From positions 8,041,085 through 8,105,084 of the forward strand of contig JAJKFL010000010.1 in the NCBI GenBank assembly GCA_021186555.1: DNA of 64,000 bases, in the 5' to 3' direction. This DNA is from Reticulitermes speratus. Lineage: Eukaryota; Arthropoda; Insecta; Blattodea; Rhinotermitidae. Position 1 is the first letter of the stretch; every line of letters begins with the position of its first letter. This document shows, piece by piece, positions 45,513 through 55,319 of this stretch. The notes under the pieces are model-generated. The model ran no database searches, had not been told where the DNA came from, and saw only the letters and a list, made by a program, of their open reading frames with translations. Position numbers and translations under genes: made by a program.

Positions 45513-45556
45513 GGTTCCCTGATGATGATCCATTGTGGATCGAAACATGTAGGAAC
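45513..45556 (+). ncRNA. hammerhead-like RNA motif, copy A
   Basis: GTTCC (45514-45518), CTGATGA (45519-45525), a perfect hairpin GATCC-ATTGT-GGATC (45527-45541), GAAACATGTA, and GGAAC (45552-45556) pairing back to GTTCC. The box order is that of a hammerhead core. The outer stem sequence differs from copy B but still pairs, which supports an RNA fold. No cleavage site was located. Confidence 0.45.
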
Positions 45557-48268
45557 ATTCAGTGTGATATTATAATATAAATATCTAAGGAACAGCATTG
45601 TGTATTTTGTTGGTTGAGTGTTGCGTATTGATTTCGAAGGGATACGCCTCCACTTCAGGGTAGACCGTGTTCTGAAAATTGAGGCAGCAGAGTCCTCCGA
45701 AACGGTTTTACCTATCTTCAAGGCTACACGGCGTCACGCCCTAGAACATTGTAATTTTACGTTTCGTTGACGGGTGTTCTTTATATAAAATCTGGAAATA
45801 ATACGACGGGGCGAAGCATACATTTTATACGTCAGCTAATTCGTCGAAATATTGTGGCTGCGCATTGAAAACATTATATGTGGAAAGTCAGCAAATTTTA
45901 AACGGAAATTGTTTCGTGTGTTGAAATCCAGGAGTTGGAGTGTGTGTGTGTGTGTGTGTGGTACATCTGCGCTGTTGCGGTAACCCGAATGGTCATTATT
46001 TACGGGTAGCGCAATGTGTTTACAACCATAGAGCCTACTTTTCCTGTTACATAAATTTCTAGTCCTGCAGGGCAGTTACCGTTACTGATGTTAATTTGTT
46101 TTTGTGAATGAGCTCTTACGTAAGTGCATGTTCTGCCCACATTAAATTTGTCGGTTGTAATCGCAGTTTCGCATCGTCATGTTCTTAATACTTGCACAAC
46201 AAGCAGTAAGCCTGCTTTGTATCGCCATTTTAGTTACACATATGTTTATGTGTAATCCCGGATGTAACGTCCCCAGCTCTTTTATGGTCCATTGTTACTG
46301 CCATAAAACCGAAATCTAGAAAAATTGTAATTGCCGCCATGTTATTTTTTTTTTTTTTTTTCACAAAAGTTCTTGAACAGAAGTTCAGTATTTTTGGACT
46401 AACATACGTCATGACCTATATTAATTGATGCTGTTATTGCTGTCATCTCAGAAGTTCGCGCGTCTGAAGTGTTATTGCTCAGTGTAGGAAGTTATACAGT
46501 ATAGTGTTTCTTCGATATAGTTCATGGTTACGTAACAAATGTGCGACTTTTATCGAAACGAGTTTTTATGTGTGTGTGTGTATGGACGGCTTTAAGGTAT
46601 TTGACGATCAAATTGACGTCGCTTGCAGTGAGCACCACGTGAGGTACCACACGCCGGGCTGGATAGAAATGCTAAGACGGCGCGGAAGGGAAATACGAAT
46701 TTGCAGTTTCCCACACTAAGCAGAATTAGTGAAGTGCGGGGAACGTAACACGAAACACGCGTCGGCACCCTGTGTACGACGTGGTGGCCTCCAGTGTCGT
46801 AACATTCATACTCAATATGAAAATCAACTGGTTAGAAATTTGAACGTGGTACACGGAGACTGTATGTTGATTTCAAAAGCCTACTATGACATATGAGTTA
46901 CTTTTCACAGTTTCTAGGTGTTGGTAGTCAGTGCAAATTTTCTCGGGCGTCAGTATGCGGATGGAGGCATTGCAAGAAAACAGATGTGACTTCTGACTTA
47001 CATGAGAGTCAACCCTATTGGAGTCGCGACTGATTTTGTGTCCCCCCAGTCTGTGCAGGAAATTGCTGGGACAGTCTTTAAATAGGTCACATCTGCACCC
47101 TCGTGATGCAGTATCATTTGATGCTGCATACCAGAACAACTGAGACAATTGTAAAACGAATAAGTATCGCACTGATTTCAAACTGAAGGATTACACACGA
47201 TTTGCATGTTCAAGGGTTTGGAAGATGTTACTGATGTGCGCAGGCGTGCGGTGGAGTAGATATCTACGTGGGGAGGGGGGGGGCGGTAGCCGCTTGTGTA
47301 CCCGTTGACAGTTGACTTTAGCACGTCTGGTGGAGAGGGGAGTGGCGAGCTGCTTGGTCTGCAGTTGGACACTGTTCGGTGTCGACTTGGCGGTCAGTGG
47401 AATGAAGAATCATGGGAATGTCTTTCAACGGGTGAGGTTGCACGATAATCCATTTAGCACAGTCCTCAATAAACTATGTCACCTCGTACAGTAGTGTTTC
47501 AATTGAAATTATTGTTTCAAAAATTATCGTCGTTGCTTACACAACTTGAAATATTATGTTTTTTTTTCCTCCTATATACCAGTTTGTAGTTTGTGTGGTT
47601 TTCTTTGCATTTATGTCGCCTTGGTTTCGGAACAGGTGAGACGAACGAGTGTTTTGACAGCGCAGAATCAATAGTGCAAATGAACACGCTGGACATGGAA
47701 GTTTTGTAGCATGCGTGTGCAGTGAATTGCGTCATATCGAACTGTGTTTTGGTCTAATATGTGAAAAGCAGGCGTGTCTTTTAGACACAACAGGCCGTGT
47801 TTACGCATGATGCGTCTACTTTTAAACCTTCGTGCGTGGAAACAAGTTTATAAACCAATTTAGCGATCCGATCTGAATTTGGGTTTACAGTGCAGAACGT
47901 CACAACCACCTGGGCTGTTTATGGGGTCATGTACTTTGTTGGGACACATACTTTTCGAAATAACAAGTAAATACATCACTACTTTTGTACGTTCAGTTCC
48001 GCTGCTCTTAACAGTCAGTTACTATTTATTATGAATATTACTGCTGCCTGCCAGGGTCCAGGAACCGCGGTTTCGACTCTTAGCAGCAATAAATAATTTT
48101 GTACTGTTGTAATTATAAATCCGGGACCTGAAGTGGCTTCTCGTTGGAAGGTTTTTAAGTGAATACAACAAAATTCAAAGTACGTTTGGTTTGGGAATAT
48201 TGTGTATTGTAAACGCGTCGTAAATACATCGGATTGTTGCTTATTTCGTATGCTACACAGGATGGGGA
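45557..48268. other. CpG-rich sequence without recognised gene
   Basis: I counted about 27 CpG in 46681-47280. Contents include a GT dinucleotide run at about 45940-45960, a run of about 17 T near 46345-46362 and a TG run near 46570. Open frames such as 46504-46719 and 46873-47181 show no domain I recognise. Confidence 0.45.
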
Positions 48269-48276
48269 CTTTAAAG

Positions 48277-48441
48277 CAGGTGTGCACCAATCCCGTGCGC
48301 CAGGTCGCAGTGGGGACTAAATTTTGTATGTTGGCGCCATATATTTGTGGGTCATCAGTGTGGAATTTGCTTCAGGTCACCCTTCTGCTGCCTAGAATTT
48401 TGAGATGGCTCCAAGATTTTGGGGGAATTTGTGCACCCCTG
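48277..48441. mobile_element. hAT MITE family M1, 165-bp copy
   Basis: The ends CAGGTGTGCACCAAT and CAGGGGTGCACAAATT (reversed) match family M1. Flanking octamers CTTTAAAG (48269-48276) and TTTTAAGG (48442-48449) agree at 6 of 8. The interior CACCCTTCTGCTGCCTAGAA is shared with the copy at 56106. Confidence 0.8.
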
Positions 48442-48687
48442 TTTTAAGGTACCAAGAATACGTAATTAGGAGCTCGCATATTTAATTTCAAGTACACAAC
48501 GGACTTTGACTGAATTGACTGCGGGGCGTCTGCACGGAAATTTGTGTGCGAAGTTTAATTTTGGTGCCTGTCGGTCCAGTATGCCCTGAACACCCTGAAG
48601 CTGTAATCTGACTTGTTTAACAGACACTTCGTCATGCAGAACACCGGAACATAGAACAATATGTGAATCTGAGTAAGTCTTATAAGC

Positions 48688-48909
48688 CAGGGGTACACGA
48701 ATTTTGCAAAAATTGTCCGCAACCTCAACATTTTTGGCGCCAGAAAGGCGACACGAAACAGGTTCCATACTGAGGACGCACAATTCTGCAGTGACCTGTT
48801 GAACCTCAGTGTTGTCTTGCGCTTTCTGCTCGGTGTATGTAAAGTGATACATATTTCTCTGTAAGGGGAAAAACTGCAAGACAAGGCGCCCGGGAATTGT
48901 GCGCCCCTG
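48688..48909. mobile_element. hAT MITE family M1, 222-bp copy
   Basis: The ends CAGGGGTACACGAAT and CAGGGGCGCACAATTC (reversed) are inverted. Flanks TTATAAGC (48680-48687) and ATATAAGT (48910-48917) agree at 6 of 8. The open minus frames 48466-48927 and 48555-48884 simply run through this repeat. Confidence 0.8.
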
Positions 48910-48983
48910 ATATAAGTTCTGAAACATTTTCGAGATAGTGATTGTTTAACACAGGCCTATACGAAAGTTATTTTTGAAATCTG

Positions 48984-49116
48984 TGGTCTTCTAGGTTATT
49001 ACACGGCGTCGTGTGGTAATTATTTACTGACGTTTCGGGACAGCGTATCGATCCCATCCTCACGGTCAAGATTCCGAGTAGGAAAGCATCAACATCGCGG
49101 CGGAAGCCTGAAATCA
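48984..49116. mobile_element. foldback-family copy, internally deleted
   Basis: The left arm (GTCTTCTAGGTTATTACACG, GCGTCGTGTGGTAATTATTT, GACGTTTCGGGACAGCGTAT) runs into the centre (CCTCACGGTCAAGATTCCGA) and then straight into the outer right end, CATCAACATCGCGGCGGAAG-CCTGAAATCA. Most of the right arm is missing. Confidence 0.8.
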
Positions 49117-49365
49117 AAGTTATTTTTCATCATGAACATTATTTTGCGACTGTAATTACGTTTGTATCGGGAATAAGTGAACATCCGGGCCTGTGTGCTC
49201 TGTAAGAACGCATTTGGAAAATGTAACGATAAACCGAACCATGTGAACGTATTTGAAGCTCATATTTGGCTTTATTTCGCAGGCGTGAAGTAATTCAATT
49301 TCTTTACCAAGTAGCACCCGTGACTTGCAAGAACGATATATGGTGTGTGGCGTAGATTGTTAGGT

Positions 49366-49388
49366 GGGGGGGGGGGGGGGGGGGGGGG
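49366..49388 (+). repeat. 23-base G homopolymer
   Basis: Twenty-three consecutive G. It is in the same class as C24 at 60284, C19 at 59620, C15 at 25389 and a G run near 49945. The proline-rich minus frame through it is an artefact. Confidence 0.95.
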
Positions 49389-50062
49389 TGAGTTGTGCGG
49401 CGGCCCCGCGCAGCGGACTCCCAAGGGGCGGCAGGAATAATGCGTGGAATAAAAAAAATTATTATTTTCTGTTCTCGACATATTTTAAAGTATTGAGTTA
49501 AAAATAAATTCTGTAAATAATTGTGACTGTTTTAAAAGTTCGTAATTTCTGTCGGGCGGCCATTTGCAGTTACTAGCCCCGGTTGCCATAAGAGCTATGC
49601 TACTGCGTGTGATGACTTGCATATAACATTAAGGAAGTTCCTGATACATCCGTTTTTTTCCCCCGTGCTAGGACGGTTCTTTAATTCCGAATACTTTATC
49701 GTCGGTTTAATCTTCTTTTTCTATGTTTGTGGTTTTCCACCATTTTGTTTATCCGGTGACGTACGTGATGTGCAACAGAATTCTTATCCGTGCTCTTCCT
49801 TGTAGTGTTCGTGCATGGCAGAGTTCCTTTCTTATTAGGTTCGAAGTAAATTCCTGTGTAAAGAAAGTAAAATGTCGGTACAGTGTATTTTTCGTCTGTT
49901 GGCAGCCTGACTGATTTCGACAGTTAACCTGCTTTCCTTCTTGGGGGGGGGGGGGGGGCGTGTTTATGACATCAGTTTGCTGCCCGTTCGTTGCAAGCTT
50001 TCAACTTTTGAACCATTTTACCAGTTTAGGCGACGTTACAAGAGTCTTTCTCCGCAACCTTG

Positions 50063-50273
50063 GTTTCAGGCTTCCGCCGCGATGTTGATGAGAACTGCGC
50101 CTTGCTGGGATATTATGCGGCGTCGTGGTGTGGTAATTGTTTACCGACGTTTCGGGACAATGTATCGGTCCTCGGACTCTTGACCCGTGAATATGGGGCG
50201 GATACGTTGTCCCGAAACGTCGGTAAACTGTCACCACACGACGCCGCGTAATATCCCAGAAGAGCGCAGATTT
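50063..50273. mobile_element. foldback element, near-complete palindrome
   Basis: The left arm (CTGGGATATTATGCGGCGTC, GTTTACCGACGTTTCGGGAC) is mirrored by the right arm (GTCCCGAAACGTCGGTAAAC, GACGCCGCGTAATATCCCAG) around a centre of about 30 bases that contains GACTCTTGACCCGTGAATAT. The left outer tail reads TTTCAGGCTTCCGCCGCGAT. It has no coding capacity, although its arms stay open and yield spurious peptides of the LLGYYAAS type. Confidence 0.9.
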
Positions 50274-50446
50274 CTTTCTCTCTCCAACGTTGCACTTTTT
50301 GATTTCCGGCAATTTTAGCAATAATATGACTGACGCACGAACTCCAGATGTGGAGCGATATTGCCGAAACCACGCATTACATGGGCACCAAACCCGTGGC
50401 CGCATTTGTAAAGTACGTGTATATACTATAAGAAGACAGGCAATAC

Positions 50447-50825
50447 GTAACATTGAGGCGCGTTCGCGAAACCAATGTTGCCGTCGTAAAGCTGTATTAC
50501 ATACAGTATTCCGAGGATGTGTCTGTAGCCTTAGTTATCCACCCTGCAAAGCGCATGCGCTGTATTGTCATCTGTGGCGTGTCTGACTGTACCAGATTTT
50601 TCCACATTGTCTCATAAACGGCGCGACTATCGGGAAAAACGTAATCGTAAGTTTACGTAAGCTTTCGTGTAAGGTACTCGGTATTCGTGTGAGGTTTTGA
50701 TTATACTTGAATTCTCTGGACAGATTTTCGAAAAATACCCAAATATAAAATTTCGTGAAAATCCGTGCAGTGGGAGCCGAGTTCTTTCATGCTGACCGAC
50801 GGACAGACAGACTTGACGAAGCGAA
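50447..50825. repeat. dispersed repeat R1, copy 1
   Basis: It matches 56566-57012 in order. Shared blocks are GTAACATTGAGGCGCGTTCG, TGTGTCTGTAGCCTTAGTTA, CTCATAAACGGC, the TTATACTTGAAT block, GTGAAAATCCGT and GGACAGACAGAC. The last part is the reverse-strand form of the GTCCGTC motif seen at 1975-2385. Confidence 0.85.
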
Positions 50826-50829
50826 CACA

Positions 50830-51830
50830 CCTAAAATCGCACGGTAATTTACGCAGTTAGGTGTACCACTGATCGTGATTTTTACACTTGCGACCCACGA
50901 ATCGGCCCACAACAACTGTTGGGGCTCTTTGTCAAAAAAATTTGAATGATGTAATAATGTGAAAAATATTTACCTGTTTCCTGCCACATAGGACGCTTCA
51001 AGTGATAAGACGCATCCTGTAATTAGCAAGGCATTTTTGCGGATTTCATAGCAGACTTAACGTAACTTCCTTATGAGGCATTAAGACGCAGGGTGATTTT
51101 TGGGGAGTTTTTAGGGGAGAAATGCGTCATGGGGAGGGAAACAGTGCCTGTTATGTAGAACAAAATGGCAGCTGCAATGAAATGTGTATCTTTCGCTTTG
51201 CTGGCGATATCTAATGGACAGTGGAGCTAAATATCTAAAATTTCTTACAGATATAGTCGTAAACATACGTACACATTATGTGAGCAAGTTTCGTTTATGA
51301 GGGAAGACACAAACATGGTGACGGTGCGAAATTTGAGGTTATTGCTGACAGATCTTAACGAGTAGGCCTAATAAGCTCTGCCAAGAGTATGATAGTCATT
51401 ATGATGATAGCAGTAACCATTAACGTATTTGCAGATGCAAGCATTAAAATGTTTACTCGACAGGAATTCGATCATATGACCATCAGCAGGTTGACGCTTC
51501 AGCTAAATTTAATTTCGCTGCTGCGTTATGAATCGACGTTACGTAAGGCATTAACAGGCACAGTGCCTGCGTGAGGAAATCAGGCTTCGTGAGTTTCATC
51601 TGGAACATCCTATTTCATTTGGGGTGAACCCAAACTGATTGAGCAACATTGCTCTGAGCATTCCGCAGCCCACATTAAGAGAGCGCGGCAAGGCAAAATA
51701 AAGCCAGTCGCAGTAGTGATGTCAGGTGATGCTATGGGGGTTATTGTTATCTGTAGATGCTAGGAACAAAAGAAAATGCTGGGAGCATTCTCTCAGCCTT
51801 AGCCAAAAAGTTCTGACTACATGTAGCAGC
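50830..51830. other. no feature recognised
   Basis: About 1 kb with no repeat or coding similarity that I recognise. The small frame 51389-51574 has no domain. Confidence 0.5.
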
Positions 51831-51832
51831 CC

Positions 51833-52137
51833 TTTTTTGCAAAGCTAAGAGGTCTTCAGCTAGTCAAGACATTCCCCGCATTTTATGGAACCGGTAGGTT
51901 AATTAACGCATTCACAAGAGCCTGTCACCTGTCCCAGAGCCAGATGAAACCAGTCCATGCCCCTCACCCAACCCCTGGAAGGTCAGTTATGATATCCTCC
52001 CAACTACGTCGTGGTCTTCCAAGTTGTCTTTTTCCTTCAGGGTTCCTCACCAAAACCCTGTATTCACCTCTGCTCTTCCCATACGTGCTGCATGATCCAC
52101 ATGTCTCATTCTTGATCTTATCACCCGGTTAATATTC
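51833..52137 (-). mobile_element. LINE-A 3' end fragment
   Basis: The order AAGAGGTCTTCAGCTAGTCA, ATTCCCCGCATTTTATGGAA, ACCAGTCCATGCCCCTCACC, TCGTGGTCTTCCAAGTTG and CATACGTGCTGCATGATCCA matches the copy at 44727. Its frame is broken. Confidence 0.85.
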
Positions 52138-52407
52138 ACAGAATATTATTCTGTCGTTCTTGTAGGAGATTTGGCAGTATGAAAACAAAGTCCAAAACTT
52201 TGCGCGTGTGACTGCAGCCACTTTTATCTGCTGGAATTAAGTCTCAGAGTCCATTAGGAAAGAAGGTATCAATTCTAGAAATATTCCGCCAGAAGAGAAG
52301 ATGCTGGTTAAACAAATACGGAGTCGTTTTAATCCGTTCGTTAATTTATTACTATAAAATAATTGTTGGCAGATATAGCACAAGAAACGAAATTGTCTCG
52401 AAGTTAA

Positions 52408-52690
52408 TTGGCCTGCATAGCTCAGTCGGTATAGTGACTCGCTGCGGGCTGGACCGTCCGGGGATCGAGTGCCGGTGGGGGGCGAGATTTTCAGCACCCT
52501 CCAGACCGGCCCTGCGGCTCACCCAGCCTTTTATACAATGGGTACTGGGTCATTTCCGGGTGTAAAGCGGCCGGGGCGTGGCGTTAACCACCCATCCCCC
52601 ATATAGCGCCGAGGTTAAATAAAGAGTAGAGCTATCCTCTATCCCTTCTTGGTCGTCATGGTAGGTTGTGGGGTGAACTTTACCTAGCAG
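52408..52690 (+). mobile_element. SINE-A, full length reference copy
   Basis: The head has an A box (GCATAGCTCAGTCGGTATAG) and a B-box relic (CCGGGGATCGAGTGCCGG). The body has CCAGACCGGCCCTGCGGCTC, GGGTGTAAAGCGGCCGGGGC, TAAAGAGTAGAGCTATCCTC and an AACTTTACC tail. This is the best example of tRNA head plus body for the family. No flanking duplication is evident. Confidence 0.93.
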
Positions 52691-52869
52691 ATGCAGAAGG
52701 CAGGGTTGTTACAGTTGATGTCGGAGACTGGCCGGAACGGTGACAGCGGAGTTACCTCAGAATCCCGGTTCGGGTTGTATTTCATGAAAATATGTTTAAA
52801 CCTGTGAGAACCCTGACAAATATGCAGTGACAGTGATTAGAAATTTCCAGTCGTTTTTTGTGAGGGACG

Positions 52870-53050
52870 GAAATGATGAGGCAGTTCCCTCGTAAACAGC
52901 TGACAAATGAAAAACGAGTATTGAGTTACCGTTTGTCACGAGCTCGTCGCTGTGCCGAGAGCGCATTTGGGTTGCGCGCAAAAAGTTGCGGTAACACGTG
53001 ATGGTACTGCCTACAGAAGAGGCCGCGTTTGAACTAACATTCCAAGAGGA
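52870..53050 (+). pseudogene. PIF/Harbinger (HARBI1-like) transposase relic
   Basis: Positions 52873-52992 encode MMRQFPRKQLTNEKRVLSYR and LSRARRCAESAFGLRAKKLR, then a TAA. This is the signature end of Harbinger nucleases: LTxEKRVFNYRLSRARRxxE followed by AFG. Downstream, in another frame, LPTEEAAFELT continues the family text. Only the C-terminal quarter survives, with a stop and a frameshift. The 168-codon minus-strand frame at 52796-53302 is an antisense shadow of it. Confidence 0.82.
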
Positions 53051-53327
53051 AGGGAGGGCCTTTGGGAAGAGCATCACACTGATCTTGAAGATGTTGGTGA
53101 AAATCTGCTCAGTACCACCAGAAGCTACAAAATGGCTTCGATATTGCTCAACTTTCGCACACAGTATTGGCATTATTTTCATTCCGCTGTAGGCTGAGTC
53201 CCTTGACATATACGCAAATGAACAAATTAAAACATGAATGTAAAAACAGTTACAGTTAAATTGTTGCCGAATCGTAATTGGCATTCGAATTAATATTAGC
53301 AAAACACATTTGTATGTCTATACTTTT

Positions 53328-53454
53328 AATAGAACCGGATTGCTTAATCGGTATAGTGACTAGGCTAGGGCTGGACAGCCCGGGGTTCGAATCCCAGAAC
53401 GGACGCGATTTTTCTTTTCTCCAAAACGTCCAGACCGGCTCCTGGGGCCGCACC
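53328..53454 (+). mobile_element. SINE-A, left half of a split copy
   Basis: The head and B box (GCTTAATCGGTATAGTGACT, CGGGGTTCGAATCCCAGAAC) are followed by GATTTTTCTTTTCTCCAAAA and CCAGACCGGCTCCTGGGG, then the sequence breaks off at CCGCACC. The body resumes about 1 kb later at 54471. Confidence 0.9.
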
Positions 53455-53500
53455 GCCCCCTGTTAAATTGTTATTATTATTTACTGCAATTGGGTTTCTA

Positions 53501-54031
53501 CCCGGTGGCAGTAGTCCTTACACTAGTACACACAATACAAATGTTTTCACCCGGTGGCAGTAGTCCTTACACTAGTACACACAATACAAATGTTTTCACC
53601 CGGTGGCAGTAGTCCTTACACTAGTACACAATACAAATGTTTTCACACGGTGGCAGTAGTCCTTACACTAGTACACACAATACAAATGTTTTCACCCGGT
53701 GGCAGTAGTCCTTACACTAGTACACACAATACAAATGTTTTCACACGGTGGCAGTAGTCCTTACACTAGTACACACAATACAAATGTTTTCACCCGGTGG
53801 CAGTAGTCCTTACACTAGTACACACAATACAAATGTTTTCACCCGGTGGCAGTAGTCCTTACACTAGTACACACAATACAAATGTTTTCACCCGGTGGCA
53901 GTAGTCCTTACACTAGTACACACAATACAAATGTTTTCACCCGGTGGCAGTAGTCCTTACACTAGTACACACAATACAAATGTTTTCACCCGGTGGCAGT
54001 AGTCCTTACACTAGTACACACAATACAAATG
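53501..54031 (+). repeat. 49-bp minisatellite, 11 copies
   Basis: The unit begins CCCGGTGGCAGTAGTCCTTA and ends AATACAAATGTTTTCA. Starts fall at 53501, 53550, 53599, 53646, 53695, 53744, 53793, 53842, 53891, 53940 and 53989. One unit is 47 bp (a CA deletion), and the ones starting at 53646 and 53744 read ACACGG instead of ACCCGG. Near-identity of the units implies recent homogenisation. Confidence 0.97.
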
Positions 54032-54119
54032 GACATATAATATACATAATAGTAACAATACAAAACAAACTATACACAATTACAAAACAAAATACATACA
54101 GTAAATACAAGTACACACA

Positions 54120-54240
54120 TTAGAACACCGTACACACATTACAAAATCATCCACACCTTACAAAAACATCCACACCTTACAAAAACACACACAATACAAC
54201 AAAAACACGCACATTACAAAAACACCCACACATTAAATAA
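54120..54240 (+). repeat. degenerate ACACATTACAAAA array
   Basis: Loose repeats of CACACNTTACAAAAACA of about 16-20 bp directly follow the minisatellite and share its ACACACAATACAA words, so it may be a diverged wing of the same array. Confidence 0.7.
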
Positions 54241-54470
54241 TCTCAGTACGTTAGAGTATCCTCATTATAAAGTCAGACCAAAGTACATGATACTTTTATC
54301 CCCCAAGAACTTAATTCACTTCACTTCGAAACCAAAACACTTCACTTCACATCACTTCACGCCCCTTCACTTCACATCACTTCCCTTATTTCCATTTAAT
54401 CCCCACTTAAAAACCCTTAGCTTGTAATTACATTCTTGACCCTCTTTCTATAAGTGCTTAATTTTACCGC

Positions 54471-54600
54471 CTTTCTTTCCCGAGGGTAAAGCGGCCAGGG
54501 CGTGAAGTTGACCACTCACGTACATCTAGTGCCGAGGTAATAATACCTGTAGCTATAACTCTCCCATTTTGGCGTGGGCAGGGAAATCTAACTATGTTTC
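54471..54600 (+). mobile_element. SINE-A, right half of the split copy
   Basis: It resumes with TTTCTTTCCCGAGGGTAAAG, CGGCCAGGGCGTGAAGTTGA, CCACTCACGTACATCTAGTG and a damaged ACCTGTAGCTATAACTCTCC. Together with 53328-53454 it makes one SINE-A missing only about 20 bp at the junction. Confidence 0.85.
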
Positions 54601-54885
54601 CTACCTGTTGAGTTCATTTCAACGGAGATTTGTTTTCATAGTCGATCAGTTATTTCTCGGTTGCTATGTTCATTCTCTGAAGAATCATAAATAGCTCTCC
54701 ATGTCTCTATAGCAACAAGCTGTTTCTCCGCCTCGCAGTCCATCTTTGATTGAAGCACACGCCTGAAATGTCCCGAGCAGACCTGAATACACAAGGCCAG
54801 GGTAAACAGTACCAGTCTTCTTTGTACGTGCTGGGGACTGTTCCAAACAGATGTCGTTTCGTTCGAATAGTTTGGGTTTTTCATA

Positions 54886-55170
54886 TACCTTAGAGATACA
54901 AGCCGGAAGGTTGCGGATTCGATTCCCAGTGGGGTCACTGGCGTTTTCATTGACGTAATCCTTCCCTTCGCACCATGGCCCTGAGTTCGACTCAGCCTCT
55001 AACAGAAGTGAGTACCAGGAATATCTCCTGAGGGGTTAAGGTGGCCGGTGCGTAGGGCTGACAACCTTACCACCTTTATGTGCCGATTGTCTAGAAATCC
55101 TGGGAGCTTCAACCTCCTGGAACCCTAGGAACCTGCCCAGGCCTGTCTAGAGATAGCTTTAGGTACCCTT
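54886..55170 (+). mobile_element. SINE-B, 5' truncated
   Basis: It starts within the tRNA head (TACAAGCCGGAAGG) and keeps the B box GGATTCGATTCCCAGT. It then follows SINE-B: GGCCCTGAGTTCGACTCAGC, GGTTAAGGTGGCCGGTGCGT, GACAACCTTACCACC and TGCCGATTGTCTAGAAATCC. Confidence 0.93.
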
Positions 55171-55269
55171 GAGCAATATCTCGGAGCTGCGCCGAGCAGT
55201 CTTTCTCGACCGGCGTGGGTACACGCTAGGAACCCTGAATTTTTCCCTCCCCACGCACTCATTCCATAT

Positions 55270-55318
55270 CCCCCATATCTTAACTCCACGGAGCCAAGTT
55301 CTTCCTGAGAAGCTGTCG
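55270..55318 (-). mobile_element. short LINE-A 3' UTR fragment
   Basis: TTAACTCCACGGAGCCAAGT followed by TCTTCCTGAGAAGCTG matches the extreme 3' end of the LINE-A copies at 44735 and 62695. Nothing more of the element remains. Confidence 0.6.
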
Positions 55319-55319
55319 A

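Larger units (their letters stand above)
53455..54470. mobile_element. about 1 kb insertion carrying a minisatellite, inside SINE-A
   Basis: Everything between the two SINE halves is unrelated to SINE-A: a short TTATTATTATTTACTGCAAT lead, eleven 49-bp repeats, an ACAAAAACACCCACAC-type degenerate array and A/T-rich text with CACTTCAC steps. No inverted ends, ORF or clear target duplication were found. Non-autonomous Helitrons often carry minisatellites, but the terminal signatures are not visible. Confidence 0.6.

Noticed and set aside
48466-48927. 153-codon minus frame and its 109-codon neighbour
   Set aside because: They read through a hAT MITE (48688-48909) and have no recognisable protein features.
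50001-50453. 150-codon minus frame and overlapping frames with LLGYYAAS/PTFRDN text
   Set aside because: They run through a foldback repeat; the same peptides recur in other copies and reflect repeat sequence, not a gene.
52408-52480. tRNA-like A and B boxes (also at 37240, 53340 and 61801)
   Set aside because: They are tRNA-derived SINE heads continuing into SINE bodies and do not form complete tRNA cloverleaves with a proper acceptor stem.
52796-53302. 168-codon open frame on the minus strand, the longest after PRIMPOL
   Set aside because: It is the antisense shadow of a Harbinger transposase relic on the plus strand, and its own translation has no recognisable features.
53501-54031. Regular repeat array that might be read as CRISPR
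   Set aside because: There are no unique spacers. Whole 49-bp units repeat in tandem in a eukaryotic genome, so this is a minisatellite. The repeating peptide encoded by it is not a protein gene.
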